From NCBI GenBank assembly GCA_035631875.1, contig DASQHX010000006.1:43898-107897 (forward strand): a DNA stretch of 64,000 nucleotides. The letters run 5' to 3'. The position numbers were made by a program, and so were the translations under genes. Shown one piece after another: positions 42,247 through 51,421 of this stretch; positions within the stretch are counted from its first letter, which is position 1; each line of letters starts with the position of its first letter. Origin of the DNA: Nitrosopumilaceae archaeon. GTDB lineage: Archaea; Thermoproteota; Nitrososphaeria; Nitrososphaerales; Nitrosopumilaceae. The notes under the pieces were generated by a model. That model made no database searches and had not been told where the DNA came from. It worked only from the letters and a program-made list of their open reading frames with translations.

Positions 42247-43101
42247 GTGAAAACTCTACATCTTTCAATAATAATTTTCTCATTGGCATTGGTGCCAATT
42301 TTATCAAATGCTGCCTTTGGTTCTGAACCATGTCCAACAGGTGGTTATATTCACTATGGTCCATCGCGTCAGTCCATTCCATGTTATCTTGTTTCGTCTC
42401 CATCGAATCCAACTTTGGAAGAACAGTTTGGTCATATGACACAAACCAAACTGATACACGATAATGCGATACTAATTCTTAATCAGACAACAAAAAAATT
42501 GGCATACCAAAGTGGTGAAGATATTATCGTCATTCCAGAATTGATAAACATTGGAAACAAAAAAGTAGAAATTGCTTATTGTGAACCTTTGTTTGTTCTT
42601 GAAATTAAAAATCAGACTGGTGATGTAGTGTGGCCTCAATCTACTGGTGTGGTCTGTGTTCCAGAGTTTCATGGCAATATAACATTAGAACCAGGAGAAC
42701 AATTTGGTACACAACCATGGGGACCAAATATTTTCCCTCAATTATCTATTCCAGGAAACTATACTCTCACATCAGTAGCATTATTTTCATTTAACACAAA
42801 TGCTGAAAGTTGGGTTTCCATTGAATCTCTTTGGTCAAAACCTATTCAGATTACCATACTTCCAGAAAAATATGTACAAAATGAAACTGTATCATGCTAT
42901 GGTTATGGTTGTGGTCAAAACTCATCTGCACTAAAACAAGCGTTACTTGCAAAACAACTTGGATTAACAGGACCTCCAAGGGGCTCATTGTCACCACATG
43001 ACAATGAAAATAATTCTTGGTTAACTGTAGTAGAAATTGGTAGTATTGCTGGAGGAGTAGCAGTTGGAATTTCGGTATATGTGATAAGGATTAGAAAATG
43101 A
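42247..43101 (+). CDS. Secreted protein with C-terminal membrane anchor
   Basis: This 284-residue protein starts with GTG. It has a signal peptide (about 1-25), a short Cys-containing segment (CPTGGYIHYGPSRQSIPCYL), a beta domain (about 70-210) with strand motifs such as YQSGEDIIVIPEL, and a C-terminal TM helix (about 258-280; GSIAGGVAVGISVYVI) with a basic end. The domain resembles intracellular proteinase-inhibitor/cohesin-like beta sandwiches; identity unknown. Confidence 0.7.
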   Translation: MKTLHLSIIIFSLALVPILSNAAFGSEPCPTGGYIHYGPSRQSIPCYLVSSPSNPTLEEQFGHMTQTKLIHDNAILILNQTTKKLAYQSGEDIIVIPELINIGNKKVEIAYCEPLFVLEIKNQTGDVVWPQSTGVVCVPEFHGNITLEPGEQFGTQPWGPNIFPQLSIPGNYTLTSVALFSFNTNAESWVSIESLWSKPIQITILPEKYVQNETVSCYGYGCGQNSSALKQALLAKQLGLTGPPRGSLSPHDNENNSWLTVVEIGSIAGGVAVGISVYVIRIRK

Positions 43102-43185
43102 AAACTCTACACAACTTGACAGTTCAATTATGACAAGATTTTTACAGATTAGATCCAAGTTCTGCCACACAATTATATGAACAAA

Positions 43186-43488
43186 TTATTTTTCAGTTAC
43201 TTTATTAAAAATAGCCGTGACCGAGCCGGCAAATCCAATATTAAACGGCCTTCCAGAAATCTCTCCAGTAAATATCAATTGTGAAAGCTCAAACCCGTCT
43301 GGTATGCGCTCTGCAATCTTTTTTGCAATAAACTTTGGAAGAAATCTTTGTATGGTCTCTTCGTTAGGACTGTCGTCTTCTCCAAGGGTTCTTGTGGTAA
43401 CTCCGGCATGTTGAATGATGAAATTTTTCAGCTCTTGCTCATCAACAGAAATATCAAGTAACGCCTTGTCCTTTTTTTCAAATTTCAT
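43186..43488 (-). CDS. Hypothetical protein, third gene of phosphatase operon
   Basis: This 100-residue protein has IIQHAGVTTRTLGEDDSPNE, FLPKFIAKKIAERIPDGF and a strand pattern in the C-terminal half. It overlaps the upstream phosphatase gene by 4 bp (ATGA type). The fold is unknown to me. It is likely translated together with the phosphatase. Confidence 0.6.
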   Translation of the reverse strand: MKFEKKDKALLDISVDEQELKNFIIQHAGVTTRTLGEDDSPNEETIQRFLPKFIAKKIAERIPDGFELSQLIFTGEISGRPFNIGFAGSVTAIFNKVTEK

Positions 43489-44648
43489 GGCAACACCAAG
43501 TTTTTTGCAAGTGTGTGAGTTTTTAGATTCAGCTCAAAACTATCAATCAACTGTGGTGGTGCACGCCAGGATTCCTGTGGTCGTGATACTGCATAGTATT
43601 GTCCTGATATGATATTTTGTGATACCTTTAGAAGCATGTATCCGTGCCTGTCCTCGCAGTAACTTTCTAGTGTCACACCAGTGTCTGTCATTTTATATGG
43701 CACCTGAATAGGACTGCCGTCTGGCAGTTTTTGCATGTAGTGCAGGTGCCAGTATCCTCCTGCCCCTGCCACGATGTATGGTATCTGGCGCCCGCCAAGT
43801 TTTCTTGTAAAGCGCTGATAGTTGTGCACATGTCCTGTAAAAACAATATCTGCATATCTCCCAGATTTTTTAAATGCATCATCAAGTGTCTGCTCTATTA
43901 TCTTGCTTCCACTATGATACTGATCAACAGAATATGCAGGATGATGGACAGATACGATCAACGCCTTGTTTTTTGGTGCATCTTCTAGTTCTTTTGTAAA
44001 CCAAGAGATCTGGTCTTTATCAAACTGGCCACCTTCTGGCACGTTAGAGTACAATCCTATTATGGTGGCAAATGGCGTATCTAGTGTCCAGTAAACATTT
44101 GGTATAGTCATGGTATGGCGCGGAGAGTCTCCGGCATCAGGTGATGTCTGTGATACACTGGAACAAAAATTTCTTACAAATGCCTTAAGGGAGGTAGTCA
44201 GGTCTCCTGGTGCCACATCGCCGTCATGATTTCCAGGTATTGCAAATATTGGGGCAGGATAGTGCACATATGGGTCGTAGAACTGGGAATAATATTCTGA
44301 TGATTCCCCATAATAGTATACAACATCACCAAGATGATAAAAAAATGCTGGATTGGAATTGTTAAAATCAGATTCCATTGCCATTGCAACAATTTGTTGT
44401 GGCACTGGATTTTTTATTCCACCCGTATCGCCTACTATGTGAAATATTATTTCTCCACTTTTTTGGATAGATGAGATTTGATCTTTTGATAGCACATCGT
44501 CTAATGACAAGTGATATGGAAAAACTCCAGTGGGAAATGGCAATGGATAAAACTTTTGGTTTCCAATTGGGCTTTGTAGTATGTTTGATTTTAGTCCAGT
44601 GGGTCTTGCTTGATGAAATGATCTTTTCAAGATTTTTCTAGTGTGCAT
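43485..44648 (-). CDS. Calcineurin-like metallophosphoesterase (purple acid phosphatase-like)
   Basis: This 387-residue protein carries all motifs of the dinuclear-metal fold: HIVGDTGG, HLGDVVYYYGES (GDxxY), PGNHDG, VHHPAYS and FTGHVHNYQR (GHxHxYQR). These resemble purple acid phosphatases. No signal peptide is evident. It overlaps the genes on both sides and is the centre of an operon with higher GC content than the neighbours, which suggests transfer from bacteria (inference). Confidence 0.88.
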   Translation of the reverse strand: MHTRKILKRSFHQARPTGLKSNILQSPIGNQKFYPLPFPTGVFPYHLSLDDVLSKDQISSIQKSGEIIFHIVGDTGGIKNPVPQQIVAMAMESDFNNSNPAFFYHLGDVVYYYGESSEYYSQFYDPYVHYPAPIFAIPGNHDGDVAPGDLTTSLKAFVRNFCSSVSQTSPDAGDSPRHTMTIPNVYWTLDTPFATIIGLYSNVPEGGQFDKDQISWFTKELEDAPKNKALIVSVHHPAYSVDQYHSGSKIIEQTLDDAFKKSGRYADIVFTGHVHNYQRFTRKLGGRQIPYIVAGAGGYWHLHYMQKLPDGSPIQVPYKMTDTGVTLESYCEDRHGYMLLKVSQNIISGQYYAVSRPQESWRAPPQLIDSFELNLKTHTLAKNLVLP

Positions 44649-45381
44649 GTTTTAAAATGACAGGCTGGCTTTTGAGCCACTGGTTTCTTGGATTCCTACT
44701 CTCTCTTCTGCTGCGAAAACGTGGTCTCAACTCATATCTGCCAGGTTTTTTGTCTGCAGTTATCTGATGCCAGCCTGTGCCAGCAGTAACATCAAAGGCG
44801 CCAATGTAGCCACCTGGTAAAAGCTTGAATGGACCATCAATGTTTTTTCCATAATCAAATTGAGTATTGTCTTTTTGCCTAAATGGCTCAAACCAAGCTG
44901 GATAAACAAAGTCTGAGACCAAAACGCCATCAATTTTGTAACCATATTGGTCAGCCTCACATGCATCGCATATCTCATACGCGTATAATGTTCCAGTTGT
45001 TTCATCTTTTTTTACAAATACTGTCAAGTTGATGTCTGGATCAGCTAACATCTCAAGCAACTCGTGGCTTGTTGTTATGGTCCAGTTGTATCCATGTTTC
45101 ATGTCACTTGCAGCAAATACCTTTCCTAGAGGCAGTCCATCCTGTGTAAGATCATGATATCCTAGTGCACCTGCCTGATCAGAATCGTCAAGTATTGCTA
45201 TCCACCACATGCCAGGTGATGGACTTTTTCCATTTGGAACAAAGGAAAGATCAGCGTCTATTCCCCATACTGGTGCAAAGTCTCGATGTACCTGAGTTTG
45301 CAAAGCTGGCACTGCGGCTTTGACTTGATCGTCAGTCAGTACTGTGCTTGAATTTATTATACATATCTTGATGTTTGCCAT
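44638..45381 (-). CDS. Hypothetical protein with HELLEMLADP motif
   Basis: This 247-residue protein has TSHELLEMLADPDIN, a conserved helix with His-Glu that could be part of a metal site, but no second His at the HExxH spacing. Further features are GVDxD-like FAPVWGIDADLSF and EICDACEADQYGY. The C-terminus is very basic (RPRFRSRRESR). It begins the operon. I recall similar uncharacterised bacterial proteins, but give no function. Confidence 0.65.
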   Translation of the reverse strand: MANIKICIINSSTVLTDDQVKAAVPALQTQVHRDFAPVWGIDADLSFVPNGKSPSPGMWWIAILDDSDQAGALGYHDLTQDGLPLGKVFAASDMKHGYNWTITTSHELLEMLADPDINLTVFVKKDETTGTLYAYEICDACEADQYGYKIDGVLVSDFVYPAWFEPFRQKDNTQFDYGKNIDGPFKLLPGGYIGAFDVTAGTGWHQITADKKPGRYELRPRFRSRRESRNPRNQWLKSQPVILKHAH

Positions 45382-45590
45382 CTGTAATAATATTCTAAAT
45401 TAAACTTAAAGCATTTACGATGGATTGTTCTTTTTTGATATAAATTATTCCAGCAAAACTTGTATGTAATATTGTAACAATACAGAAATAATTTTTCTAA
45501 TTGATTTTTTTAATTCCTTTTATAATTATTACTTATGCTAAATTTTTGGATTCAGATTGCAAGAATTTGAATCTTAAAGGATAACTCCAA

Positions 45591-45669
45591 TAATACTTTG
45601 AAATGGTATAGATGCAATACCATTCAAATCAAGTAATGTTTTACAAGAATAGCCTCAAATTCTAGGAAA
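45591..45669 (+). pseudogene. Decayed copy of the C2H2 micro-gene
   Basis: The segment reads W-Y-R-C-N and later R-I-A-S-N-S-R-K, aligning with WKCYRCN and EISKHSSRK of the gene at 22639. At DNA level it shares TAGATG and TTTG.AAATG with both intact copies. A stop and a lost Cys/His pair show it is not functional. The remaining gap from 45382 to 45827 is AT-rich and holds no other gene that I can support. Confidence 0.35.
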
Positions 45670-45827
45670 TGTATGAACCACTCCTACAGTCGTTATTGTT
45701 AACTTGAAAAAGGGGTTTGTACAAATTTGTGACACACACACCTTATTTAAGAAAAAAATGTCTTTTGATGTCGATACAATGTATACAATAATCATCATTT
45801 TATCAAGAGATCGCCTCGTGAGATGAA

Positions 45828-46988
45828 ATGGAGGTAGGTTTATTGAGGAAATCTGAAGAGCTTTACTCTCGTTCTGAAAAAAAATACAGAGAACTCTATG
45901 AAAATTCACCAGCTCTGTATCGCACAATTGATACGCAGGGAATCATAATTGATTGTAATAAATCGTATGCAGAACGTTTGGGATATACAAAAGAAGAAGT
46001 TATCGGAAAATCAATATTCATGCATGCGTCTGATGATGACATTGACGCCATGAAAGAATCATTTGAAACATGGAAAAATACAGGAAATGTTAAGGACAAA
46101 GAAGTTTGGTTCAAGACTAAAGATGGAACAGTTTTTCCTACGCTTATTAGTGCAAATAATCTTTATGATGAAAATGGCATCTTGATTGGAAGTAACACCA
46201 TCATCAAAGACATGTCAGAAATTTTTGAAGCAAGAAAAAAAATAGAAAGTGAAGCCATAATGAGATTGCAATTTGAGGAGATTAAAAAGGTGGAGAAATT
46301 AAAGGATGAGTTTGCTTCAATGATTACTCATGAACTAAAATCCCCGCTTACCCCAATAATGGGTCGCTGTGACATGCTAAGAGAACCAGGTTTACTTGGG
46401 GATCTTAACTCGCTTCAACTAGATTCAGTCAATAATATTAAAAAAAATGCTCATAGGTTGGAACGATTAATTCGAGATATATTGGAAGCCCAAAAGCTAG
46501 AAATGGGTCGCATGAAGTTTGATAAAGAAAAAATCGATGTGGCTGAATTTATGACAGAGATTCATAGAGAATATTTGTCACTAATGAAAGAAAAACAAAT
46601 TGACTTTGTAGATTCTACAGAAGAAAAATTGATTCTAACAAGTGATAAGGACAGAATTAGGCAAGTAGTAGATAACTTGGTTTTAAACGCTGCAGACTTT
46701 ACCAACAAAAAAGAAGCAAAGATCGAGATTGGTGCAAGAAATGAAGATGACAAGATTATTTTTTATGTAAAAGATAATGGTACAGGTATTCCAAAAGAGA
46801 TGCAGCCAGACATGTTTAAAAAATTCTTCCAGGCAGATACCTCACTTACAAGAAAGCATCCGGGTACAGGCCTTGGGCTGGTAGTCTGTAAAGGAATAGT
46901 AGAAGGTTTAGGGGGCAAAATATGGTTTGAAAGTCAATCAGGAATAGGTACGAGTTTTTATTTCACACTTCCAAAAAAGCTTGATTAA
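45828..46988 (+). CDS. Soluble PAS-domain histidine kinase
   Basis: This 386-residue protein has a PAS domain (about 12-135; GYTKEEVIGKS, as in the kinase at 471), HisKA with MITHELKSP (His168), N-box LVLNAADF, G1 DNGTGIPKE and G2 GTGLGLVVCKG. No TM helix. It lies 170 bp upstream of a receiver-only protein, its likely partner. Input is probably cytosolic, through PAS. Confidence 0.9.
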   Translation: MEVGLLRKSEELYSRSEKKYRELYENSPALYRTIDTQGIIIDCNKSYAERLGYTKEEVIGKSIFMHASDDDIDAMKESFETWKNTGNVKDKEVWFKTKDGTVFPTLISANNLYDENGILIGSNTIIKDMSEIFEARKKIESEAIMRLQFEEIKKVEKLKDEFASMITHELKSPLTPIMGRCDMLREPGLLGDLNSLQLDSVNNIKKNAHRLERLIRDILEAQKLEMGRMKFDKEKIDVAEFMTEIHREYLSLMKEKQIDFVDSTEEKLILTSDKDRIRQVVDNLVLNAADFTNKKEAKIEIGARNEDDKIIFYVKDNGTGIPKEMQPDMFKKFFQADTSLTRKHPGTGLGLVVCKGIVEGLGGKIWFESQSGIGTSFYFTLPKKLD

Positions 46989-47159
46989 AGTTTAGATAAT
47001 CATCAAAAAAGAGTTTTAATAGTTTCACTAGATGCAAATTGTAATTTCTCTGAAAAATAACCGATGTTAGTTTGTTTTTTTACATACAAATCCTTTATTG
47101 ATTAGGCTTGAAATTCGAAATGTGGAAATTAAAAAAGGATTTGTGAAGGAGTTTATGAC

Positions 47160-47546
47160 ATGAAAGTTTTGTTGATTGATGACAATGTAGAAATCACTGA
47201 AATGTTGTCACAATATTTGAAACTAAAAAAATGTGATTGTACTGTTATAAATAATGGAAGGGACGGACTAGATCAAATTTTGAGTAAAAAGCACGATGTT
47301 GTAATATTAGATATAGCCATGCCAGAATTCAGCGGAGTTGATCTAATAAATTCTCTTGAAAAAAAGGGCAAACTAAAAGAACATAAAATAATTTTGTTGA
47401 CTGCATCCTCTATTACTGATGAAGAATTGGCAAATATTTTAGACAAGGGAGTAGTTACGGCCTTGAAGAAGCCAGTTGATCTAAACCGTCTTTTTGAAGT
47501 CGTTAGAATTTGTTCTCGACTAAAAGCCCCATACAGTGCCAATTGA
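47160..47546 (+). CDS. Single-domain response regulator
   Basis: This 128-residue protein is one receiver domain: LLIDDNVEIT (acid pocket), Asp51 in VVILDIAMPEFSG, LLTASS (Thr/Ser) and LKKPVD (conserved Lys). No output domain. It follows the soluble histidine kinase and should receive its phosphate; signalling may continue through protein contacts. Confidence 0.92.
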   Translation: MKVLLIDDNVEITEMLSQYLKLKKCDCTVINNGRDGLDQILSKKHDVVILDIAMPEFSGVDLINSLEKKGKLKEHKIILLTASSITDEELANILDKGVVTALKKPVDLNRLFEVVRICSRLKAPYSAN

Positions 47547-47691
47547 GAATATTTGAGCTAGATTTACCATTGAGATAAAGACGGAATAAATAATTATTTT
47601 TTGATATATTTTAAAATGAGTGTACTAAACCAAGTGAACAAAACACCTAGATGGGTTTTGAATTGAAAATAAAAAAGTGGGTTACTGCGCT

Positions 47692-48474
47692 CTAAAGATT
47701 CTGTACGCAGCGTCCAAGGGAGATTGAGTTACCTATTGTTGCACCGTTTGCATCTTGGAATTGCAAGGAGATAAACGGATTACCTCCAACACCACCAAGT
47801 GAGGGCTGTTTTGGAAACGTGATTGATATCCCTGAAGGTATTACCGTTGCTTTCACAAACTGATCATTTGTATGGGTTCCTTTGTCATTGTTGGTAAAGA
47901 TTATCTTGGCATTCAATCCGCTCATGACAAGGTTTCCAGTAAGGTCAATGTCAGAATTTGTATTGGAACACTCAAGTGCAGAGACATCTGCCATCAATGT
48001 TGCAGGAACTGAAACGGTTTGTGATATGTCAGAGAGTCCCTGAACACACCTTCCTAGGAAGACTGGAGAGCTCAATGGATTTCCATTGTTGTCTTCAAAT
48101 TGTATCCAGATATATGGATTGCCACCAACGCCCCCAAGTACTGGTTGCTTGGGTATCTGTATTGTATCTCCTTGATTTATCACAGTTGTGGTAACAGTTG
48201 ATGTGTACATGTGGGTCCCTTTGTCATTGTTCTGGAATGTAAACTGGGCTCCTATTTGGGTTAGAGCTACTACTCCATTGAGAGTAATGTATGGTCCAGG
48301 ACTATTTGTACAGTCAGATGCAGAGACTGAGCCTTGTACGTTAACAGGTATCATGCCACTGGTACTGACTTGTTGGTCTGCAAATGCAGGTGCAAGTGTG
48401 TAGCTTAGCACAAACACAGCAAGTATATATGCAGTTAGGTGCTTTTTGTTGATAGATGTTACATCTAATGTCAT
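47692..48474 (-). CDS. Secreted protein with two tandem homologous domains
   Basis: This 260-residue protein has a signal peptide (about 12-32; ending PAFADQ). Two repeats of about 105 residues follow. Both contain NNDKGTH, PKQP.LGGVGGNP.I and QF.D.NG, and end in LGRCVQ.L. The paired Cys in each repeat could form a disulphide. It lies near another short secreted protein and shares T-rich 3' flanks with it. Family not identified. Confidence 0.75.
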   Translation of the reverse strand: MTLDVTSINKKHLTAYILAVFVLSYTLAPAFADQQVSTSGMIPVNVQGSVSASDCTNSPGPYITLNGVVALTQIGAQFTFQNNDKGTHMYTSTVTTTVINQGDTIQIPKQPVLGGVGGNPYIWIQFEDNNGNPLSSPVFLGRCVQGLSDISQTVSVPATLMADVSALECSNTNSDIDLTGNLVMSGLNAKIIFTNNDKGTHTNDQFVKATVIPSGISITFPKQPSLGGVGGNPFISLQFQDANGATIGNSISLGRCVQNL

Positions 48475-48596
48475 TGTACTGACTTGTCTTTAATTGATTA
48501 AGTAACTATGCTGTCACTGATTTAGAACAAAACTAAATATGATTTTTCAATACGACTAGTCTTTGCAGTACTAGCGGTGTAGATCTTTATGAATTG

Positions 48597-48631
48597 AAAA
48601 TAAAAAATTGGAAGGGTTGTACGACCAACCC
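48597..48631 (-). terminator. Hairpin with T-rich tract
   Basis: GGGTTG (48614-48619) pairs with CAACCC (48626-48631) around TACGAC. Read on the minus strand, it is followed by AATTTTTTATTTTC, after the stop of 48654-48878(-). A very similar T-rich tract follows the gene at 47692. Confidence 0.5.
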
Positions 48632-48653
48632 AAGAGATGGCATGTGTTGTCTT

Positions 48654-48878
48654 TTAGTGTGCTCTGACAGGTTCTACTGCTTTAGGAGGTTGAGGTATTT
48701 CTCCGGGAGCACACTTGTGGTCTCCACATACAAAGCCAGGATCCCACGTTGCTGTTACATGTGTATGGGAGTATTGACCTTCTTGATCATCGGCAAAGGC
48801 AATACCTGAAAAATTTAGGCCTGGTACTAGTGCAAACATTGCTATTGCAAATAATGCCATGTAGTTTGTCTTAGCCAT
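48654..48878 (-). CDS. Small secreted protein
   Basis: The start at 48878 (MAKTNYMALF) gives a normal signal peptide ending GIAFADD; a longer frame begins at 48920. The mature part of about 45 residues contains QYSHTHVTATWDPGFVCGDH and KCAPGE: two Cys and four His could bind a metal or form a disulphide. Similar short proteins accompany ammonia-oxidiser envelopes; function unknown. Confidence 0.65.
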   Translation of the reverse strand: MAKTNYMALFAIAMFALVPGLNFSGIAFADDQEGQYSHTHVTATWDPGFVCGDHKCAPGEIPQPPKAVEPVRAH

Positions 48879-49115
48879 ACGTTCTCCCACAGATCCCACA
48901 TTGCCAGTGGTGCGATACAACTGCCCATTTGTGTTCGTGTTGTTTTTGTGACATCATATTACTTTCTTATAGTTACTATACAAAGTATAGTATATAAAAT
49001 GAAAAGTAACTAAACTGAAAGTAACTGAGATCTTGTTAATCTAATACCTGTGGTCTCTCATATTTTTATAATTGATAACCGTATTGATCATAATGAATTT
49101 GGGAGATATTTTATA

Positions 49116-50108
49116 ATGCGTGCAGCTGTTGTTCCCAAAATTAATGGAAAATGGGAGGTAAAGGAAGTTCCTACTCCAAAACCAAGTGCAAATCAGGTTT
49201 TGATAAAAATCCATGCTAGTGGTCTGTGTTATACTGATGTACACATAACAAAAGGCGAGCTACCCTTGCCAATTGAGTTTCCAAGAACCATAGGGCACGA
49301 GCCTGTTGGTGAAATTGTTGAGCTTGGAGTTGGTGTAACTACGCGCAGAATTGGCGATAGGGTGGGTGTTCCATGGATACAAGCATCATGTGGAAGATGC
49401 GAGTGGTGTGAGCGCGGCAAGCAGTTATTTTGTCAACAACAAATAGGAACTGGAATTGGAACTCAGGGTAGTCATGCCGAATACATGTTGGCTTATGCTG
49501 ATTCTACAATGCTTCTTCCAAAAGAGATAACATACGAACAGGCAGCTCCAGTCTTTTGTGCTGGTTATACCGTATACAGCGGTTTAAGGTTTGCAGATCC
49601 AAAACCACATGAGAAAATTGCCATAGTTGGCATAGGGGGATTGGGTCATCTTGGAATCCAGTATTCAAAGGCTTGTGGATTTGAAACAATAGCTGTGACT
49701 CATTCTAAAGACAAAGAAGAGCTATCCTACAAGCTAGGAGCAGACAAGGTTGTTGCAAACGGTGAAGAATTAATGAAGGCAGGAGGTGCTGATGTCATAC
49801 TTGCTACAGGAAACTCTACAAAATCCATGACTGATTCTCTAAAGGGAATACGACCTGATGGGAGAATGATGGTAATGGGAGTTTCAAACGAAGAACCTAT
49901 TCATGTCTCAACTGAGATTTTGTTTAATCGTGCAAGAATAATAGGTTCCACACAAAACAGCAGAGAATATCTTTTTGAGGCACTAGATTACGTTGCTAAA
50001 GGCAAAGTAAAAGTAATTACTGAAACCTATAGCTTGGATGATATTTCACAAGCATATGACAGAGTAGCTGATGGCAAGGTTAGATTTCGAGCTGTAATAA
50101 AAAATTAG
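49116..50108 (+). CDS. Zinc-dependent alcohol dehydrogenase
   Basis: I start at MRAAVVPK (49116), the usual MDR start; the longer frame from 49050 is unlike the family. The 330-residue product has catalytic Zn ligands Cys38 and His61-Glu62 (GHEPVGE), structural Zn Cys92, 95, 98 and 106, and NAD-binding GIGGLGHLGIQ. It should oxidise primary alcohols or reduce aldehydes in the cytosol. Slightly higher GC than neighbours. Confidence 0.93.
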   Translation: MRAAVVPKINGKWEVKEVPTPKPSANQVLIKIHASGLCYTDVHITKGELPLPIEFPRTIGHEPVGEIVELGVGVTTRRIGDRVGVPWIQASCGRCEWCERGKQLFCQQQIGTGIGTQGSHAEYMLAYADSTMLLPKEITYEQAAPVFCAGYTVYSGLRFADPKPHEKIAIVGIGGLGHLGIQYSKACGFETIAVTHSKDKEELSYKLGADKVVANGEELMKAGGADVILATGNSTKSMTDSLKGIRPDGRMMVMGVSNEEPIHVSTEILFNRARIIGSTQNSREYLFEALDYVAKGKVKVITETYSLDDISQAYDRVADGKVRFRAVIKN

Positions 50109-50272
50109 AATAAACTTTCTTTTTACAATAAATGGATCTGAAATGTGACCAAGTATTTTGATAGTTAATCAACTTATCTTAGATTGGTTTTACATAATTT
50201 GTGCAAAGAATAAAAAAAATTAGAATAATAACATTGATTCAAAGTATGACCCGTAAAATGGAGAAGACTTAG

Positions 50273-51241
50273 GTGGTTCCTGTTTCAGATGAGATTCTAA
50301 TTAATGCTGTAGAAAAAATCAGCAAAAGTGTAGTAAACATTGCCAGTGTTAGGATGATTCAGGATCAGATCTTTCGAGTATTTCCTGTGGAAGGAGTAGG
50401 CTCTGGTGTAATTATTGACAAGCGAGGATACATACTTACAAACAATCACGTAATTGAAGAATCTGAAAGGTTGAGAATTACTTTAAGCGATGGAAGAATA
50501 TTTAATGGAAAAGTTGTTGGAGCTGATGAGGCAACTGATCTAGCTGTTGTCAAAATTGAACCAAAAGAAGACATACCTGTAGCCGTTCTAGGTGATTCTG
50601 ACAAACTAAAGATGGGACAGATAGTAATTGCAGTAGGAAATCCATTTGGTTTGACTGGAGGTCCCACAGTGACTTTGGGTATAATAAGTTCGTTGAATAG
50701 AAGCATTCAAACACAAACTGGTGTACTAGATCTAATTCAAACTGATGCAGCTATAAATCTAGGAAATTCAGGAGGTCCTCTAGCAAACACTGCTGGTGCA
50801 GTCATTGCCATTAACACTGCCAAGATGCCATATGCTCAAGGTATAGGATTTGCAGTGCCTATTAGCACAGCTAAATCCATACTAAAAGAGCTAATTGAGA
50901 AGGGGCGAGTAAGCAGGCCATGGATTGGAATTCATTCAATCAAGATGACGCCGCAATTGAGGCAATACTATGGATTACCAATGGGTGATGGTGCACTAGT
51001 GGTTCAGGTTGAACCCTACAGTCCTGCTGATAATTCTGGACTACGAAGAGGAGACATTATAGAAAATATTGACAAAAACAGAATCGTAGAGCCATCACAA
51101 ATTGCCACATATATTAGAAAAAAACATGTAGGTGATACCATATCCCTTACCGTAAACAGAAATACAAGACGACTAGAAATTGCAATAACACTAGAAGAAA
51201 ACGATACTGATCTTTATGTAAAATCTTCTGGGCTACCATGA
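50273..51241 (+). CDS. HtrA/DegP-like serine protease with PDZ domain
   Basis: This 322-residue protein has the catalytic triad His59 (TNNHVIEE), Asp89 (ATDLAVVK) and Ser166 (GNSGGPL), and a C-terminal PDZ domain (about 225-310; ALVVQVEPYSPADNSGLRRGD). No signal peptide or TM is present, so unlike most HtrA it appears to be cytosolic. The GTG start lies directly after a TAG that ends a five-codon frame (ATG at 50258). Confidence 0.92.
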   Translation: MVPVSDEILINAVEKISKSVVNIASVRMIQDQIFRVFPVEGVGSGVIIDKRGYILTNNHVIEESERLRITLSDGRIFNGKVVGADEATDLAVVKIEPKEDIPVAVLGDSDKLKMGQIVIAVGNPFGLTGGPTVTLGIISSLNRSIQTQTGVLDLIQTDAAINLGNSGGPLANTAGAVIAINTAKMPYAQGIGFAVPISTAKSILKELIEKGRVSRPWIGIHSIKMTPQLRQYYGLPMGDGALVVQVEPYSPADNSGLRRGDIIENIDKNRIVEPSQIATYIRKKHVGDTISLTVNRNTRRLEIAITLEENDTDLYVKSSGLP

Positions 51242-51288
51242 TTGCAGTTATCAAAATTTAGTTTGTAGTGAATCAGGCCATATCCTCG

Positions 51289-51303
51289 TAGTCCTATACA
51301 AGA
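51289..51303. repeat. Short dispersed repeat, copy 1
   Basis: TAGTCCTATACAAGA recurs exactly at 53109-53123. Its complement (TATAGGACTA) is like the TATAGGATT/TACAGGATT boxes at about 2249, 37365, 60571 and 63496. All lie in intergenic DNA. Confidence 0.45.
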
Positions 51304-51421
51304 TTACGCATTTGTGTTCGTAATCATTATAGAAACTACGCAATAGAGAATAATTGTCTGAATTGATCTTATAGAATAGTTTTAGCATATTCAGATATGC
51401 AATACGTCTATAATTTAGACA

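Noticed and set aside
45655..45927. Minus-strand 90-codon frame before the soluble kinase
   Set aside because: It overlaps the start of the kinase gene, has no domain, and the region contains the zinc-finger relic instead.
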